A DNA stretch of 64,000 nt from Bacillota bacterium. Lineage in GTDB: Bacteria; Bacillota; Clostridia; Oscillospirales; Ruminococcaceae. The notes under the pieces are model-generated. The model was not told where the DNA came from, did not search any database, and was given only the letters and a program-made list of their open reading frames with translations. The DNA lies in the NCBI GenBank assembly GCA_023413185.1, contig JAEZQD010000098.1, forward strand, positions 22,595 through 86,594. The letters are read 5' to 3'. This document shows positions 1-8,477 of this stretch, in pieces (position 1 is the stretch's first letter; each line of letters starts with the position of its first letter). A program made the position numbers and the translations under genes.

Positions 1-902
1 AGCCAGAGCCAATTCATAAGTATTGAAAATATTACAATATGCAACGGCACGGAGATAAGGGAAGCAACCCATAGAAAAACCATCATAAAAACAGGAGCAG
101 GCGTTTCAGCTGCACCTGTCGCCATGTTTTTAACCCAACCCTGCAGTAAAGAGCGCAGTCCGTCTGCATACATTCGAAAAGAAACCTCGCTGTTGCCGAT
201 ATAAAGGCTAAAATTTAAACCTGCTTTTTTGAGTTGCGAACCCAGTGCCATATCATCCACGACGCTTGATTTAACTCTTTGATGGCCACCCGCCTTTTCA
301 TAATCCTGCCGTGAAATCAGTATAACAGGGCCATAAAGACCAATATTGCGCGGCTTTGGCAGTGCCGTTCCGTTGGCAGCAATCTGAACCAGATTAAACA
401 TCATTGATAGCTGCTCATATATTTTTTCTGTCTTATGGTAAGGTTGAACAGACACTGTGCAACCCTGCTGCAAATAAGCAGAAAGAAGTTTGCTTATTCC
501 ATCAGGTCCAAGCCTCACATCCGCATCAAGAAACAATAGCAGTTCACCCTTTGCTGCATCTGCGCCATTTTGGCAAGCCCACGACTTGCCCGTCCATCCT
601 TCGGGCTTGGATTTTAGGGTTATCAGCTTAACACCGTTTGCCAATGCAATTTGACCTGTTGAATCCTCTGACTCGTCGTCTATACAGATGATTTCTAAAT
701 TAGGTAACGTCTGTGCGCTCAAATCCGCTAAAAGCAAGGGAAGGTTATGTTCCTCGTTACGTGCCGGTATAATCACCGATATGGTCGGATAGTTCAGTAA
801 ATTTCCGTTGACCACTGGCAAAGTTGGAATTCGATAAAAAAGAACCGCAGTAACCGCAAGCCCTACCAATACAATGACAAACTCAATAATAATTAAGGTC
901 AT
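1..902 (-). CDS. Family 2 glycosyltransferase (CrtQ-like), 3' end outside the window
   Basis: The reading frame is open from ATG at 902 to the left edge, so about 300 N-terminal residues are visible and the C-terminus is missing. A GAAGGAG ribosome binding site lies about 9 nt upstream of the ATG. The protein opens with a hydrophobic segment (residues 1-22) and then the GT-A nucleotide-sugar fold: VIIPARNEE near residue 45, IDDES near 75 and the DxD-type motif FLDADVR near 120. A second hydrophobic stretch begins near residue 275. This layout matches membrane glycosyltransferases of the 4,4'-diaponeurosporenoate glycosyltransferase (CrtQ) type. It follows the FAD oxidoreductase gene after 5 nt and is the last visible gene of the operon. 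The likely role is sugar transfer to the oxidised isoprenoid made by its neighbours; the acceptor is an inference from context. Confidence 0.8.
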   Translation of the reverse strand, partial: MTLIIIEFVIVLVGLAVTAVLFYRIPTLPVVNGNLLNYPTISVIIPARNEEHNLPLLLADLSAQTLPNLEIICIDDESEDSTGQIALANGVKLITLKSKPEGWTGKSWACQNGADAAKGELLLFLDADVRLGPDGISKLLSAYLQQGCTVSVQPYHKTEKIYEQLSMMFNLVQIAANGTALPKPRNIGLYGPVILISRQDYEKAGGHQRVKSSVVDDMALGSQLKKAGLNFSLYIGNSEVSFRMYADGLRSLLQGWVKNMATGAAETPAPVFMMVFLWVASLISVPLHIVIFSILMNWLW

Positions 903-907
903 GAGCC

Positions 908-2476
908 TCACTCCTTCAGAGTCTTTCGAATTGCATCCGCCGCCAGTTTCCCGGTCAATATAGATACCGGCAACCCCGAAGGACTGAAAGTCCACTGACC
1001 GCATTGGTAAACATCTTCTATTGGTGTTTTAATGGAGCTTGCAATCTTTCTGAAACGACTCTCCGCAGGCAGCTTGTTGTTGGTAAACGACCATCCCGTG
1101 ATGGCTCCGTGCGCATTCCCGGTTTCCCGCTCAACTGTCAGCGGCGTAGCGCAAAGGGCAAATTCAACCTTTTCCGTTATACCGGAGAACACGGATTCCT
1201 CCAACGCTCCTATAATTTTTCTTGTGCAAAACTCTTTAAACTGCTCGTAGTTCACCGTTTCTGATAAATGCTTTACAAGGTGGTAATCCATCAATGTACT
1301 AACGATTACGCCTGTCTTTCCCTCTGGTGCCAGTGAAGCATCCCGCAAAGCTGGGCAAGAAATCTCGTAGGTTGTACGCTCTAAGTACTGTCCGATCCAT
1401 TCATATAATCCTTCTTCAGTCGCTATAGACTTATTCCAATCTGTTAGTGAAGACAGGCCTATCGTCGATGGCGTATAGAACGCGTGAGCACCGCAATGGC
1501 CTTCAAAGTAGTTCTTATCCAAATTGATGCCCATAAATAGAGAGAGTATGGAATCGCCGCCTTGCCCCTTTTCCGTCAGGTCACGCTGGTTGTCTACCTG
1601 CGGCGTATGCGTTTCACCCGCAGCTGAGTATAGTGATTTCTGATCCGCAGCCCAGACCAACTTTTTGTAACTGTAGGTATCTCCGCCTGCCGTGTGCAGT
1701 TGCTTTTGAAGAGTATCCACTCGCGTCACCGCTGTATTAGTCAATACCTCTCCGCCAGCACGTCGGATGTAGTCCGTTACGTTTTGAGCGAGAACACCTG
1801 TGCCGCCCTTGGGATAAAGGTAGTCCAGGTACAACCCAAAGTAACTTAGCGCAAAGAAGGTGGGAGTATCTTTGAAAAAATGCTGCACAATCATATCAAT
1901 GAGCTTTTGATTATTTGTAAACTGCTTCAGATAATCGGCCACTGGTTTGTTCAAACGGCTGGCTTTACGTATATTAACCTGATATTTGAGTAGCCATGGC
2001 AACAGCGTTTTCAACAGATATTCGGGGTCCTTCATGTCCTCAAGAAACAGCGGATTATCAATGCCATAAAGCACATCCATATAATCCATCACTTTTTGGA
2101 TCTCTTGTGCGATTTTATCGATATCCGATTCATTCTCCGGAAAGATATCGGCAAGCATTTTTGCGTAACTTTTTAGGCTATCCCTGGAACCGAGCCTTGT
2201 CCATTGATTTTCAATACCAATGGATACCGAATTCTGTGTGAAATCCACTTCCAATCCCAGGCTTTTTAGCATGGGTAATAAAATACCGGAGTTTTCAAAA
2301 GCACGGATACCCGCGTCAAAAGCATAACCCTGATGACGGAACGTATTGACCAGACCGCCCGTCTTATGAGATTTTTCACAGAGCAGTGTGCGGTATCCAT
2401 ACTGGCACAAATAGGCTGCACTTGTAAGACCAGCAAGGCCTCCGCCTACCACGATTGCGTCGAATTCTTTGTTCAC
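908..2476 (-). CDS. FAD-dependent phytoene desaturase-like oxidoreductase (second copy)
   Basis: I place the start at GTG 2476 (522 aa), which overlaps the upstream stop as GTGA and has AGGAGGTG 6 nt before it. A longer frame open to 2551 has no such signal. The N-terminus carries the dinucleotide-binding motif VVGGGLAGLTSAAYL, then EKSHKTGG, and the C-terminus has the FAD-binding tail QCGQWTFSPSGLP...SILTGKLAADAI. This is the CrtI/CrtN/CRTISO fold. It is adjacent to a related but diverged paralogue upstream. Likely role: desaturation, isomerisation or oxidation of a polyene or isoprenoid chain. No phytoene or dehydrosqualene synthase is visible, so the substrate is unknown. The 4-nt overlap implies translational coupling. 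Confidence 0.85.
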   Translation of the reverse strand: MNKEFDAIVVGGGLAGLTSAAYLCQYGYRTLLCEKSHKTGGLVNTFRHQGYAFDAGIRAFENSGILLPMLKSLGLEVDFTQNSVSIGIENQWTRLGSRDSLKSYAKMLADIFPENESDIDKIAQEIQKVMDYMDVLYGIDNPLFLEDMKDPEYLLKTLLPWLLKYQVNIRKASRLNKPVADYLKQFTNNQKLIDMIVQHFFKDTPTFFALSYFGLYLDYLYPKGGTGVLAQNVTDYIRRAGGEVLTNTAVTRVDTLQKQLHTAGGDTYSYKKLVWAADQKSLYSAAGETHTPQVDNQRDLTEKGQGGDSILSLFMGINLDKNYFEGHCGAHAFYTPSTIGLSSLTDWNKSIATEEGLYEWIGQYLERTTYEISCPALRDASLAPEGKTGVIVSTLMDYHLVKHLSETVNYEQFKEFCTRKIIGALEESVFSGITEKVEFALCATPLTVERETGNAHGAITGWSFTNNKLPAESRFRKIASSIKTPIEDVYQCGQWTFSPSGLPVSILTGKLAADAIRKTLKE

Positions 2477-4332
2477 GCGTTCACCTCCTGCAAATAATCT
2501 ATCACCGCCTGTATTTCCACAGCGGATTTGTTTTCTATTGCGCAGATACAAGTCGTCTCGAACTTTTCCAGCGAATCTCTATTAGCCGGGTTCTGTAGCC
2601 AGCACTTTTTTGCGCCTATAAAATTTCCAACAGCTACCCGTCGCATGATGCCCCTTATATCCTTTTCCTTAGTACATGTGGGTTGCTCGCATAGCCTGCA
2701 CCGCATAGCTTTCAGCATCACCGTGCGAGCCGTTTCGTCATACCCATTGTAAAGCCGGTCTGCCGTAAAGGGCTTTTCTACAATACGGACAAAGTTCTTC
2801 ATGTTCTCCTGATAGACATACGGTTCTTTTCCGAGTTTTTTGAGTAGGGCATTGGCTGCCGAAAGCCCGGAGGTTGTCACGGTGGGGGTACCTGTGCCCA
2901 TCACTGTAGATTCGCCGCAGCAAAACAGGCTGTCCCATTTCGTACGGGTGTGCAGGCGGCGGAACATATGTTGCCCCAGCATCTGTTTGGGGCCGGCTAC
3001 TGCACCTCCGTTTTTCATGGTATAGCGTTCGATGGTTCTCGGCGTTGCCACCTCGGCAAACCGAACAGCTTTTTCAAAGCCGGGAAACCGCTTTTCCAGC
3101 ACGCTTATAAGGCGAGCCTGTTCTTTTTGTTTCTTTTTCTGATACTCCGTTTTATCCGTAATATCCCAGTTTTCAAAAGTGGGGCCGATCGCCACAATGG
3201 TGTGTTCATCTTCTTTGCATAGCGTCTTATCGTCGATGCTAAGTATATAGGCCGTTACTTCGCTTTCATCCAGTCTGTCCGGATTGCCCACCAGCATCTC
3301 AATAGGGGCTGTGTCTTCGGGAATGGCGCTCTTATCTACCACAGCATAAAGAACAACACTCGGATATGTAGGTACCTGCCTCTTTGCCCACTTTCTTCGC
3401 TGATCGGTTGAATACTTGGGGTCTATCAGCTTGTCATACAGGTTCCAAACGGTTCCTGAATAAATGATATCCGGTGCATATAGTTCCTTGCCATCATCCA
3501 GTCTCACTCCAGCGGGCTTACCAGCTTGAAACAGAATGGATACAGCCTCTCTTTGAAGAAACATATCCCCGCCATGCTCTTCAATGACTTTTTCCAGTTT
3601 ACCCGGCACAAACAATGTAGAGCCAGCCGGATAGTAGCTGCCGCCCACATGGTTATCCACAAACATCACCGCCGCAAGAACAGCAGGAGCTTCTTCAACC
3701 GTCGCATAGCAGTAGGTGGAGGTTAGCTTGTCAAAAAACTTAAATATCTCAGGATCAGAGAAATACTTTTGAAGCGATTCTTTTGCGCTTTTATTTAAAT
3801 ATCCTAAAAAACGTATGTAGGAGACCGGATGCTTCAGCATGCTTTTCAACGCCGTTTTACCATCCGTTTCGTCCGCGGTATTGTAGCTAGGCGACTCAAC
3901 CATAACATGGCGATACATCGTCGCCATGTCACGGTAGAACCGATGGATGTTTTCTTTCTCGCTCGGAAACACACCCGAAAGCTCTTCCGCAAAGCTATCA
4001 ACGTCTGCCCAGAAACGTATCCTTTTTCCTTTAAAGTTCACGCAATATAAAAGATCATGCCGTATCATATCGATCGGCTCCTCAAGGCAGTTGAACACAA
4101 AGCGGTGTGCGTTGAAGCCCTTTTCACCAAAACCGTATAACATGGCGGCGCCCTGATCAAACGTCACATCGCCGCGCCGGAATATACCGCATGAACCGCC
4201 CGGGTTATAGCTTTTTTCAACGACAGCCACGGATAGTCCCCGCTTTGCAAGGAGGCTGGCTGCAGTCAGGCCGGAAAGTCCTCCGCCGATAATGATTGCA
4301 TCGTATTTCAATGAATGAAACCCCCGTATCAA
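2473..4332 (-). CDS. FAD-dependent CrtI/CRTISO-like oxidoreductase with a cysteine-rich C-terminal extension
   Basis: This is a 619-aa product if TTG 4332 is the start; TTG 4311 (612 aa), just before KYDAIIIGGG, has a GGGGG stretch at better spacing, so the start is uncertain. Residues 8-490 are a CrtI-type amine oxidase/desaturase: IIIGGGLSGLTAASLL, EKSYNPGGS and the C-terminal FAD motif CCGESTVMGTGTPTVTTSG. Residues about 535-619 are extra: RCRLCEQPTC, IRGIMRRVAVGNFIGAKK and TTCIC. This tail resembles the Fer4_20 iron-sulfur domain of glutamate synthase small subunits, but with several cluster cysteines missing. Plain desaturases end near residue 500. The gene overlaps the next one by 4 nt and lies 12 nt after the Rieske gene. 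The domain call for the tail is by eye. Confidence 0.8.
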   Translation of the reverse strand: MIRGFHSLKYDAIIIGGGLSGLTAASLLAKRGLSVAVVEKSYNPGGSCGIFRRGDVTFDQGAAMLYGFGEKGFNAHRFVFNCLEEPIDMIRHDLLYCVNFKGKRIRFWADVDSFAEELSGVFPSEKENIHRFYRDMATMYRHVMVESPSYNTADETDGKTALKSMLKHPVSYIRFLGYLNKSAKESLQKYFSDPEIFKFFDKLTSTYCYATVEEAPAVLAAVMFVDNHVGGSYYPAGSTLFVPGKLEKVIEEHGGDMFLQREAVSILFQAGKPAGVRLDDGKELYAPDIIYSGTVWNLYDKLIDPKYSTDQRRKWAKRQVPTYPSVVLYAVVDKSAIPEDTAPIEMLVGNPDRLDESEVTAYILSIDDKTLCKEDEHTIVAIGPTFENWDITDKTEYQKKKQKEQARLISVLEKRFPGFEKAVRFAEVATPRTIERYTMKNGGAVAGPKQMLGQHMFRRLHTRTKWDSLFCCGESTVMGTGTPTVTTSGLSAANALLKKLGKEPYVYQENMKNFVRIVEKPFTADRLYNGYDETARTVMLKAMRCRLCEQPTCTKEKDIRGIMRRVAVGNFIGAKKCWLQNPANRDSLEKFETTCICAIENKSAVEIQAVIDYLQEVNA

Positions 4333-4344
4333 ATGTGTCTTGCT

Positions 4345-5316
4345 TTAGTTTTGGTTGTTTTTCAGCTCATCTCTGAGCTTCCTATAAAGAATGATCGGCC
4401 CGTCACCCGCCAGCAGCTTTTCTCCGGATTTGTATGAGGAAGCCTTGGGCTTTTGCGTGATTACCACACGCTTATCCTGCCGTTCAATAATTTTATTCGC
4501 ATATTTACCGAAGAAAGCGATTAGGCTGTTAAAGGTTTTGATCTTCGTAAGTTTACAATAGAACCGAATGTAGAGTATGGTATTTTCATCGTCTACCGGA
4601 GCGAAATAAATGAGCACCTTTATTTTTGAGCTTATGTGGTTTAGCCATATGTTCGGGAAAATAAAATTGAGGTTTGTATCCTTAATCACACATTCATCGG
4701 GGGACTTCTGCTTCTGTCCGTTATCCACCTCGTTGTTTGCGCTGGTTTGCAGTATGCCGTTCTCATACAATACCTTCGGGCCGCTGATCAAGGTTTTATT
4801 GCCTCTGCCTATAGTATTGTAGTGCACAATCGGGACATGAACCACATCAAGCTGATTTTCAATACAGCGTGAATAATGCGAATTCCAATGATCTTCGATT
4901 TCGCTGTAAGAATAGCTTTCATCAATTTGATCATAAAAAAACGGCAATTTTCCCGTAGCTTCTTCCGCTTCCCCATACCAAAGATAAATGATTCCGTTTA
5001 ATTCCTTTACCGGATAATGCTTCACATTATACCGGCTGATGTCGGCGGTTGAAGCTTTTCCGTTTGCGGGAATGAATGTGCATTTGCCGTTTTTATCAAA
5101 TTCCAGTCCATGGAAAGGACACTGGATACAATCCCCCTTAACCTTGCCGATGCTGAGTGCTGCCCCTCTATGCGTACACTGATCTACAACACAGCAAATC
5201 TCGCCTTTGCTGTTTCTAAATAATGCCAAATCCAGATTAAGCCTTTTTACGCTTACAATCTGGTCAGCCTTGACTTTCTTTGATGGAAGTATTGCATACC
5301 ATTGGTTTGTGATCAT
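4345..5316 (-). CDS. Rieske [2Fe-2S] aromatic-ring-hydroxylating oxygenase-like protein
   Basis: 323 aa from ATG 5316, with AAGGAG 8 nt upstream. Residues 1-110 are a Rieske domain: CTHRGAALS supplies the first Cys/His pair and CPFHGLEF the second, the CxH and CxxH pairs that bind a [2Fe-2S] cluster. The C-terminal part has a non-heme iron pattern, ENQLDVVHVPIVHYNTIGRG, as in VanA/PaO-type oxygenases (D and two H ligands). Family members hydroxylate or demethylate aromatic or isoprenoid substrates with O2 and need an electron-transfer partner, which is not encoded here. It lies between tetR (48-nt gap) and the CrtI-like gene (12-nt gap), so it probably acts on the same lipid. An O2-dependent fold is unexpected beside genes typical of anaerobic Clostridia. 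Confidence 0.85.
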   Translation of the reverse strand: MITNQWYAILPSKKVKADQIVSVKRLNLDLALFRNSKGEICCVVDQCTHRGAALSIGKVKGDCIQCPFHGLEFDKNGKCTFIPANGKASTADISRYNVKHYPVKELNGIIYLWYGEAEEATGKLPFFYDQIDESYSYSEIEDHWNSHYSRCIENQLDVVHVPIVHYNTIGRGNKTLISGPKVLYENGILQTSANNEVDNGQKQKSPDECVIKDTNLNFIFPNIWLNHISSKIKVLIYFAPVDDENTILYIRFYCKLTKIKTFNSLIAFFGKYANKIIERQDKRVVITQKPKASSYKSGEKLLAGDGPIILYRKLRDELKNNQN

Positions 5317-5364
5317 ATTATCTACTCCTTAGAAAAATCATTAGTGATTTTTAACTCGTCTATA

Positions 5365-5955
5365 TTATTCGGCACGGGAAGTGCAAATGCCGTCCCAGTA
5401 TGCTTCAAACAATTCATCAGCATTATCTTTATAACGAAGTTCCTCAGGATATAAAAGCATACCATCCAATACACCTTGAATCATGCAAAGGTATAGCCTG
5501 AGAGACCCTAGAGACACATCTGGTCTTATTTCACCATTAGACTGGCCTTTTAAGAAGCATCTCTGCATCTTTTGTTTGAATATTGCGTCTTTTTCGGAGA
5601 TCAGCTGAGCAAATAAACTATTAAGTTGTTGGTTAGGAATAAATGTTATAGCACGCCAGAATCGAAGACGCTTGTCTTTTGAAAAATATTCAATCACAAG
5701 ATTATACAGATTCTTCATAGCTTCCTTGCAGTATAAACCTTCGATTTTTAACATCCATTCATGTAAATAGGCATAGTATCTTTCGATTTCGTCCCGAACA
5801 ACCAACTCAATGATTTCATCCTTGCTCGCAAAATGACTGTAAAGCGAAGGCGTTTTGATTTTCACCGCCCCAGCTAGCTCGGCAACCGATAGATGGTAGC
5901 CTTTTTCACAAAAAATATCAAATGCAGCCATAAGAATTTCCTGCTTTTTATCCAA
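5365..5955 (-). CDS. TetR family transcriptional regulator of the oxidoreductase/Rieske operon
   Basis: 196 aa from TTG 5955, with a strong TTAGGAGG site 8 nt upstream. Residues 5-50 form the TetR N-terminal three-helix DNA-binding domain: ILMAAFDIFCEKGY, then the recognition helix TPSLYSHFASKDEI. The rest is an all-helical ligand and dimerisation domain with no recognisable signature. It is the first gene of the minus-strand operon that continues into the Rieske, two FAD oxidoreductase and glycosyltransferase genes. A 20-bp near-perfect palindrome sits 16 bp upstream of the start codon, the usual place for an autorepression operator. The inducer cannot be read from sequence. Confidence 0.9.
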   Translation of the reverse strand: MDKKQEILMAAFDIFCEKGYHLSVAELAGAVKIKTPSLYSHFASKDEIIELVVRDEIERYYAYLHEWMLKIEGLYCKEAMKNLYNLVIEYFSKDKRLRFWRAITFIPNQQLNSLFAQLISEKDAIFKQKMQRCFLKGQSNGEIRPDVSLGSLRLYLCMIQGVLDGMLLYPEELRYKDNADELFEAYWDGICTSRAE

Positions 5956-5971
5956 ATCTGGTACCTCCTAA

Positions 5972-5991
5972 GCTAACTAATATTTGTTAGC
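5972..5991. promoter_or_regulatory. Candidate TetR operator (20-bp palindrome)
   Basis: The sequence GCTAACTAATATTTGTTAGC is a 10+10 inverted repeat with one mismatched pair near the centre. It lies immediately upstream of the tetR ribosome binding site, the standard position for TetR-family autoregulation. That this TetR binds it is an inference. Confidence 0.65.
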
Positions 5992-6186
5992 CTTATAGCT
6001 GTATTTTACTATAAACTATTTACAGTTACAATCATACTTTATTGCTCGTATAATTTTTCGGCTTTTTCAACTTGTTTCTACAAAATCATTACTACATATA
6101 TAATTGAGATGCAGAAAAATCAACACAGCTACTCAAATAATTCTATAGGAGCAATTTTTCGTTGCACTAATCGACAAGTTAATATA

Positions 6187-7440
6187 TCAAATAAAATAAT
6201 AGGAATTGTGCAAATACTCCTGCTTATATTTCTCCGCAAGTTTATATAAAAATCGCTTCAAAGGATTCATCGAGGAGCCTTTTCCTTGACAGATCTGTAA
6301 AAGGTTAAAAAATCGTTCCTTTTCTTCGAGACTTGCCATGCCCTTGAAATAACCCCAGATATGTAAAGCGGCATTGACGCAGTTTCCTGGGATGACCTCC
6401 TGCGCATAAGCATGTTCGATAAGTCGATAAAAATCAATCGCCGGATATGAATATTTATCCTTCAAAAGATCCCTTATCTTTTTGTAATCATTCGGCGATT
6501 TCTCGAGTACAGCATATTTATATCTACTCCACTCGAGCTCTAGTGCTTTTATATTTTTATTAGGTGTCGTACAGTTAATGCATTTTATTGCTGAAAGGTT
6601 TTTATCTTTGACTTCGAGCATGATATCCGGTTTTTTCTCGCCAAGGTCAGTAAAAAAATCCAGAAACTCAGTTACAGAAATACTCTTGGAATGAGAACCG
6701 GTACTTTTCAGACAGTCTTGCTGAGAATAGTGAACTTTTTGCGGGCCATCCTCCTGCCTCCAGGATGATAGGCATTGGGTAATCCAATAGGAATCGTCTT
6801 TTGACGGATCGTAGCAATTGACTTTATTGTGAAGATTATCATAAACGACGGGAATTCCGAGGCACGAACCCAGTTCCAGAACATCGCCGATATGGTAGGA
6901 CTTGTCGTCATTTTCGATTACGAGGCGCCGCTTGATAGAATCATCCAGATCTTTATATCGCTCCGAAAAGCGAATTATGGCAGCTTTTTTGTCTCCGTAG
7001 ACTCCTCCTACATGTAGAATGATTTTATTAGTCGAATCTACTTCCAGACTATCCATGAATGCTGAATGATAAGCGAGATCCTCAATCGCACGTTCTGCCA
7101 CCTGCTTGTCTGGTGAATTTAGTACTGTATATTGACCCGGATGCATCGAAACTCGAATACCGGCTTCTCTGATGCTGTTTCCGAGATGAGAAAGTTCCTT
7201 CTTAAATAGGTTCCTCCATTGTAGCGTATTGGCAGAACTTGAACCGAAGGGGATGACATCAGAACTGATCCGGAAAAGGCGGACGTCATTTGTATCATTA
7301 TAATTAATAATGTTTTCAAGTGACGTTAAATTGTGCCGAATCAATTCAATCAACTTTTCCTCGTTGATATTTTTCAGCAGGCAACCTTTTATGCCGGTGT
7401 TTGTAACACCGACAGTCAGGCAAGCATAACCAATACTCAT
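6187..7440 (-). CDS. uvsE: UV damage endonuclease UvsE/UvdE fused to a DUF1722 (YbgA-like) domain
   Basis: 417 aa from ATG 7440, preceded by a GAGGT site. Residues 1-300 are the UvdE TIM barrel: YACLTVGV, RISSDVIPFGSS, SMHPGQYTVLNSP, ILHVGGVYGDK, LVIENDDKSY and VVYDNLHN give the metal-binding His, Glu and Asp residues of this apurinic-site and photoproduct endonuclease family. It nicks DNA 5' of UV lesions, independently of UvrABC. Residues about 301-417 are an extension: WSRYKYAVLEKSPNDYKKI and NCVNAALHIWGYFKGM match the pattern of DUF1722 (E. coli YbgA), whose gene neighbours photolyase phr in E. coli. Bacillus UvsE lacks this part. The gene lies downstream of the defence operon on the same strand, separated by a 15-bp inverted repeat, so it may be a cargo gene or simply the flank. 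Confidence 0.88.
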   Translation of the reverse strand: MSIGYACLTVGVTNTGIKGCLLKNINEEKLIELIRHNLTSLENIINYNDTNDVRLFRISSDVIPFGSSSANTLQWRNLFKKELSHLGNSIREAGIRVSMHPGQYTVLNSPDKQVAERAIEDLAYHSAFMDSLEVDSTNKIILHVGGVYGDKKAAIIRFSERYKDLDDSIKRRLVIENDDKSYHIGDVLELGSCLGIPVVYDNLHNKVNCYDPSKDDSYWITQCLSSWRQEDGPQKVHYSQQDCLKSTGSHSKSISVTEFLDFFTDLGEKKPDIMLEVKDKNLSAIKCINCTTPNKNIKALELEWSRYKYAVLEKSPNDYKKIRDLLKDKYSYPAIDFYRLIEHAYAQEVIPGNCVNAALHIWGYFKGMASLEEKERFFNLLQICQGKGSSMNPLKRFLYKLAEKYKQEYLHNSYYFI

Positions 7441-7491
7441 GATTTACCTCATAAAATATATTAACAAACAGTTTTTCCTTGATTAGTTGTT

Positions 7492-7533
7492 GTTTGAATG
7501 GCGAAGAAAGCCCGTTTCCTTCGCCATTCAAAC
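7492..7533. terminator. Perfect 15-bp inverted repeat, possible end of the defence operon
   Basis: GTTTGAATGGCGAAG and its exact complement flank a 12-nt loop. It follows the last small gene of the minus-strand defence operon and lies about 50 bp upstream of uvsE. There is no long T run on either side, so it could be a terminator of modest strength or an operator. Confidence 0.5.
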
Positions 7534-7569
7534 TGTTCGTCCCAAGTACACTATACAATTTGGATTTTC

Positions 7570-8127
7570 TTACCCTTTGGGTCTCCTTTGAAGGCTTGTA
7601 TACTTCTTTGAGGGTACGCTCCATATGTGCCGGTGCCGAGTGCCTTGGGGGAGAAGGACGCAATTAGACGAGAGAGCAAGTATATTGTAGAATCGCTCTT
7701 TGCTCTTATCATCCTTAAATAATTGGTACTTACGAAAAACCGTGGCGTTTTTATACCAGCCTACCACCGATGTTTCATTCAGGTCTGAAGTGGCACACCA
7801 AATAACGGTAACGCCAGTCACGCAAAGCTCTTTATTGAATGGATCTCCAAATCCAAGAATCTTTTCGACATGAAGCTGATTGCTTTTACTGATGTTTGTG
7901 CTTTTAGTTTCTACAAAGCCAAGGCAGTATTCATCTTCCGCAATCATGCCGGAATCGTCTATCCAGTTAGTAGGAATATCCCGCACAAGGAAGTTGTATT
8001 CTTCATGTCCATAGCCGTTTTCCTTTACGAAGCTGCCTCCGTTATAGGGAACATCACTCCGACATGCGCCTTTGTAATACTTCATACTGGAGATTTTGCA
8101 GAAAACAAGACTTTCCACCATGTTCAT
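7570..8127 (-). CDS. Conserved hypothetical protein, C-terminus possibly frameshifted
   Basis: 185 aa starting at ATG 8127, which overlaps the previous stop as ATGA. I do not recognise a named family with confidence. The body (KYYKGACRSDVPYNGGSF, VTGVTVIWCATSD, VVGWYKNATVFRKY) resembles an N-terminal module found in some HNH-type or restriction-linked proteins. No catalytic motif is visible. The last 25 residues are unconvincing (RHRHIWSVPSKK). Removing one C from the C5 run near 7640 would open another frame that ends at 7551 and reads KALGTGTYGAYPQRS, which looks more protein-like. Either a frameshift has occurred here or the family simply ends this way. Confidence 0.5.
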   Translation of the reverse strand: MNMVESLVFCKISSMKYYKGACRSDVPYNGGSFVKENGYGHEEYNFLVRDIPTNWIDDSGMIAEDEYCLGFVETKSTNISKSNQLHVEKILGFGDPFNKELCVTGVTVIWCATSDLNETSVVGWYKNATVFRKYQLFKDDKSKERFYNILALSSNCVLLPQGTRHRHIWSVPSKKYTSLQRRPKG

Positions 8128-8477
8128 TCCCTTCTAATCGGGCTCAGGTTTATAAACAACTCTTTAAGCTCCTCTGAGCTTCGGTTGTTGAAAAGATATT
8201 CAAGTAATTCCTCTTGCCGCGCCTGACCCATTGTGACGCGATACAACGATAGGATTTTCAGCAGTCGGTTATAGATCGCTTTATCTTTGCTGTATGGGTA
8301 CATCGGAATGATACGCTCGATTTTCACCGAACCATCCGGCAGACACCAGAACGGAACGAGTTCCGGCTCATCCTTGCCCTTGGCGTCAAGGGCAAACTGG
8401 AATACTTCATCCCAAACATCACTTGTGAAATCAGCATTACCATATTTCTGCGCCAATGAATTCTGACATCTGCCCAT
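8124..8477 (-). CDS. Hypothetical protein, small, coupled to the next gene
   Basis: 117 aa if translation begins at ATG 8477, which lies inside the end of the UvrD relic and has no clear ribosome binding site. Composition is ordinary for a globular protein (SDVWDEVFQFALDAKGKD, ELVPFWCLPDGSVKIERI). I see no known motif or membrane segment. Its stop overlaps the next start by 4 nt (ATGA), so the pair behaves as a translationally coupled unit. The N-terminus may have been remodelled by the same rearrangement that truncated the UvrD copy. Confidence 0.5.
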   Translation of the reverse strand: MGRCQNSLAQKYGNADFTSDVWDEVFQFALDAKGKDEPELVPFWCLPDGSVKIERIIPMYPYSKDKAIYNRLLKILSLYRVTMGQARQEELLEYLFNNRSSEELKELFINLSPIRRE

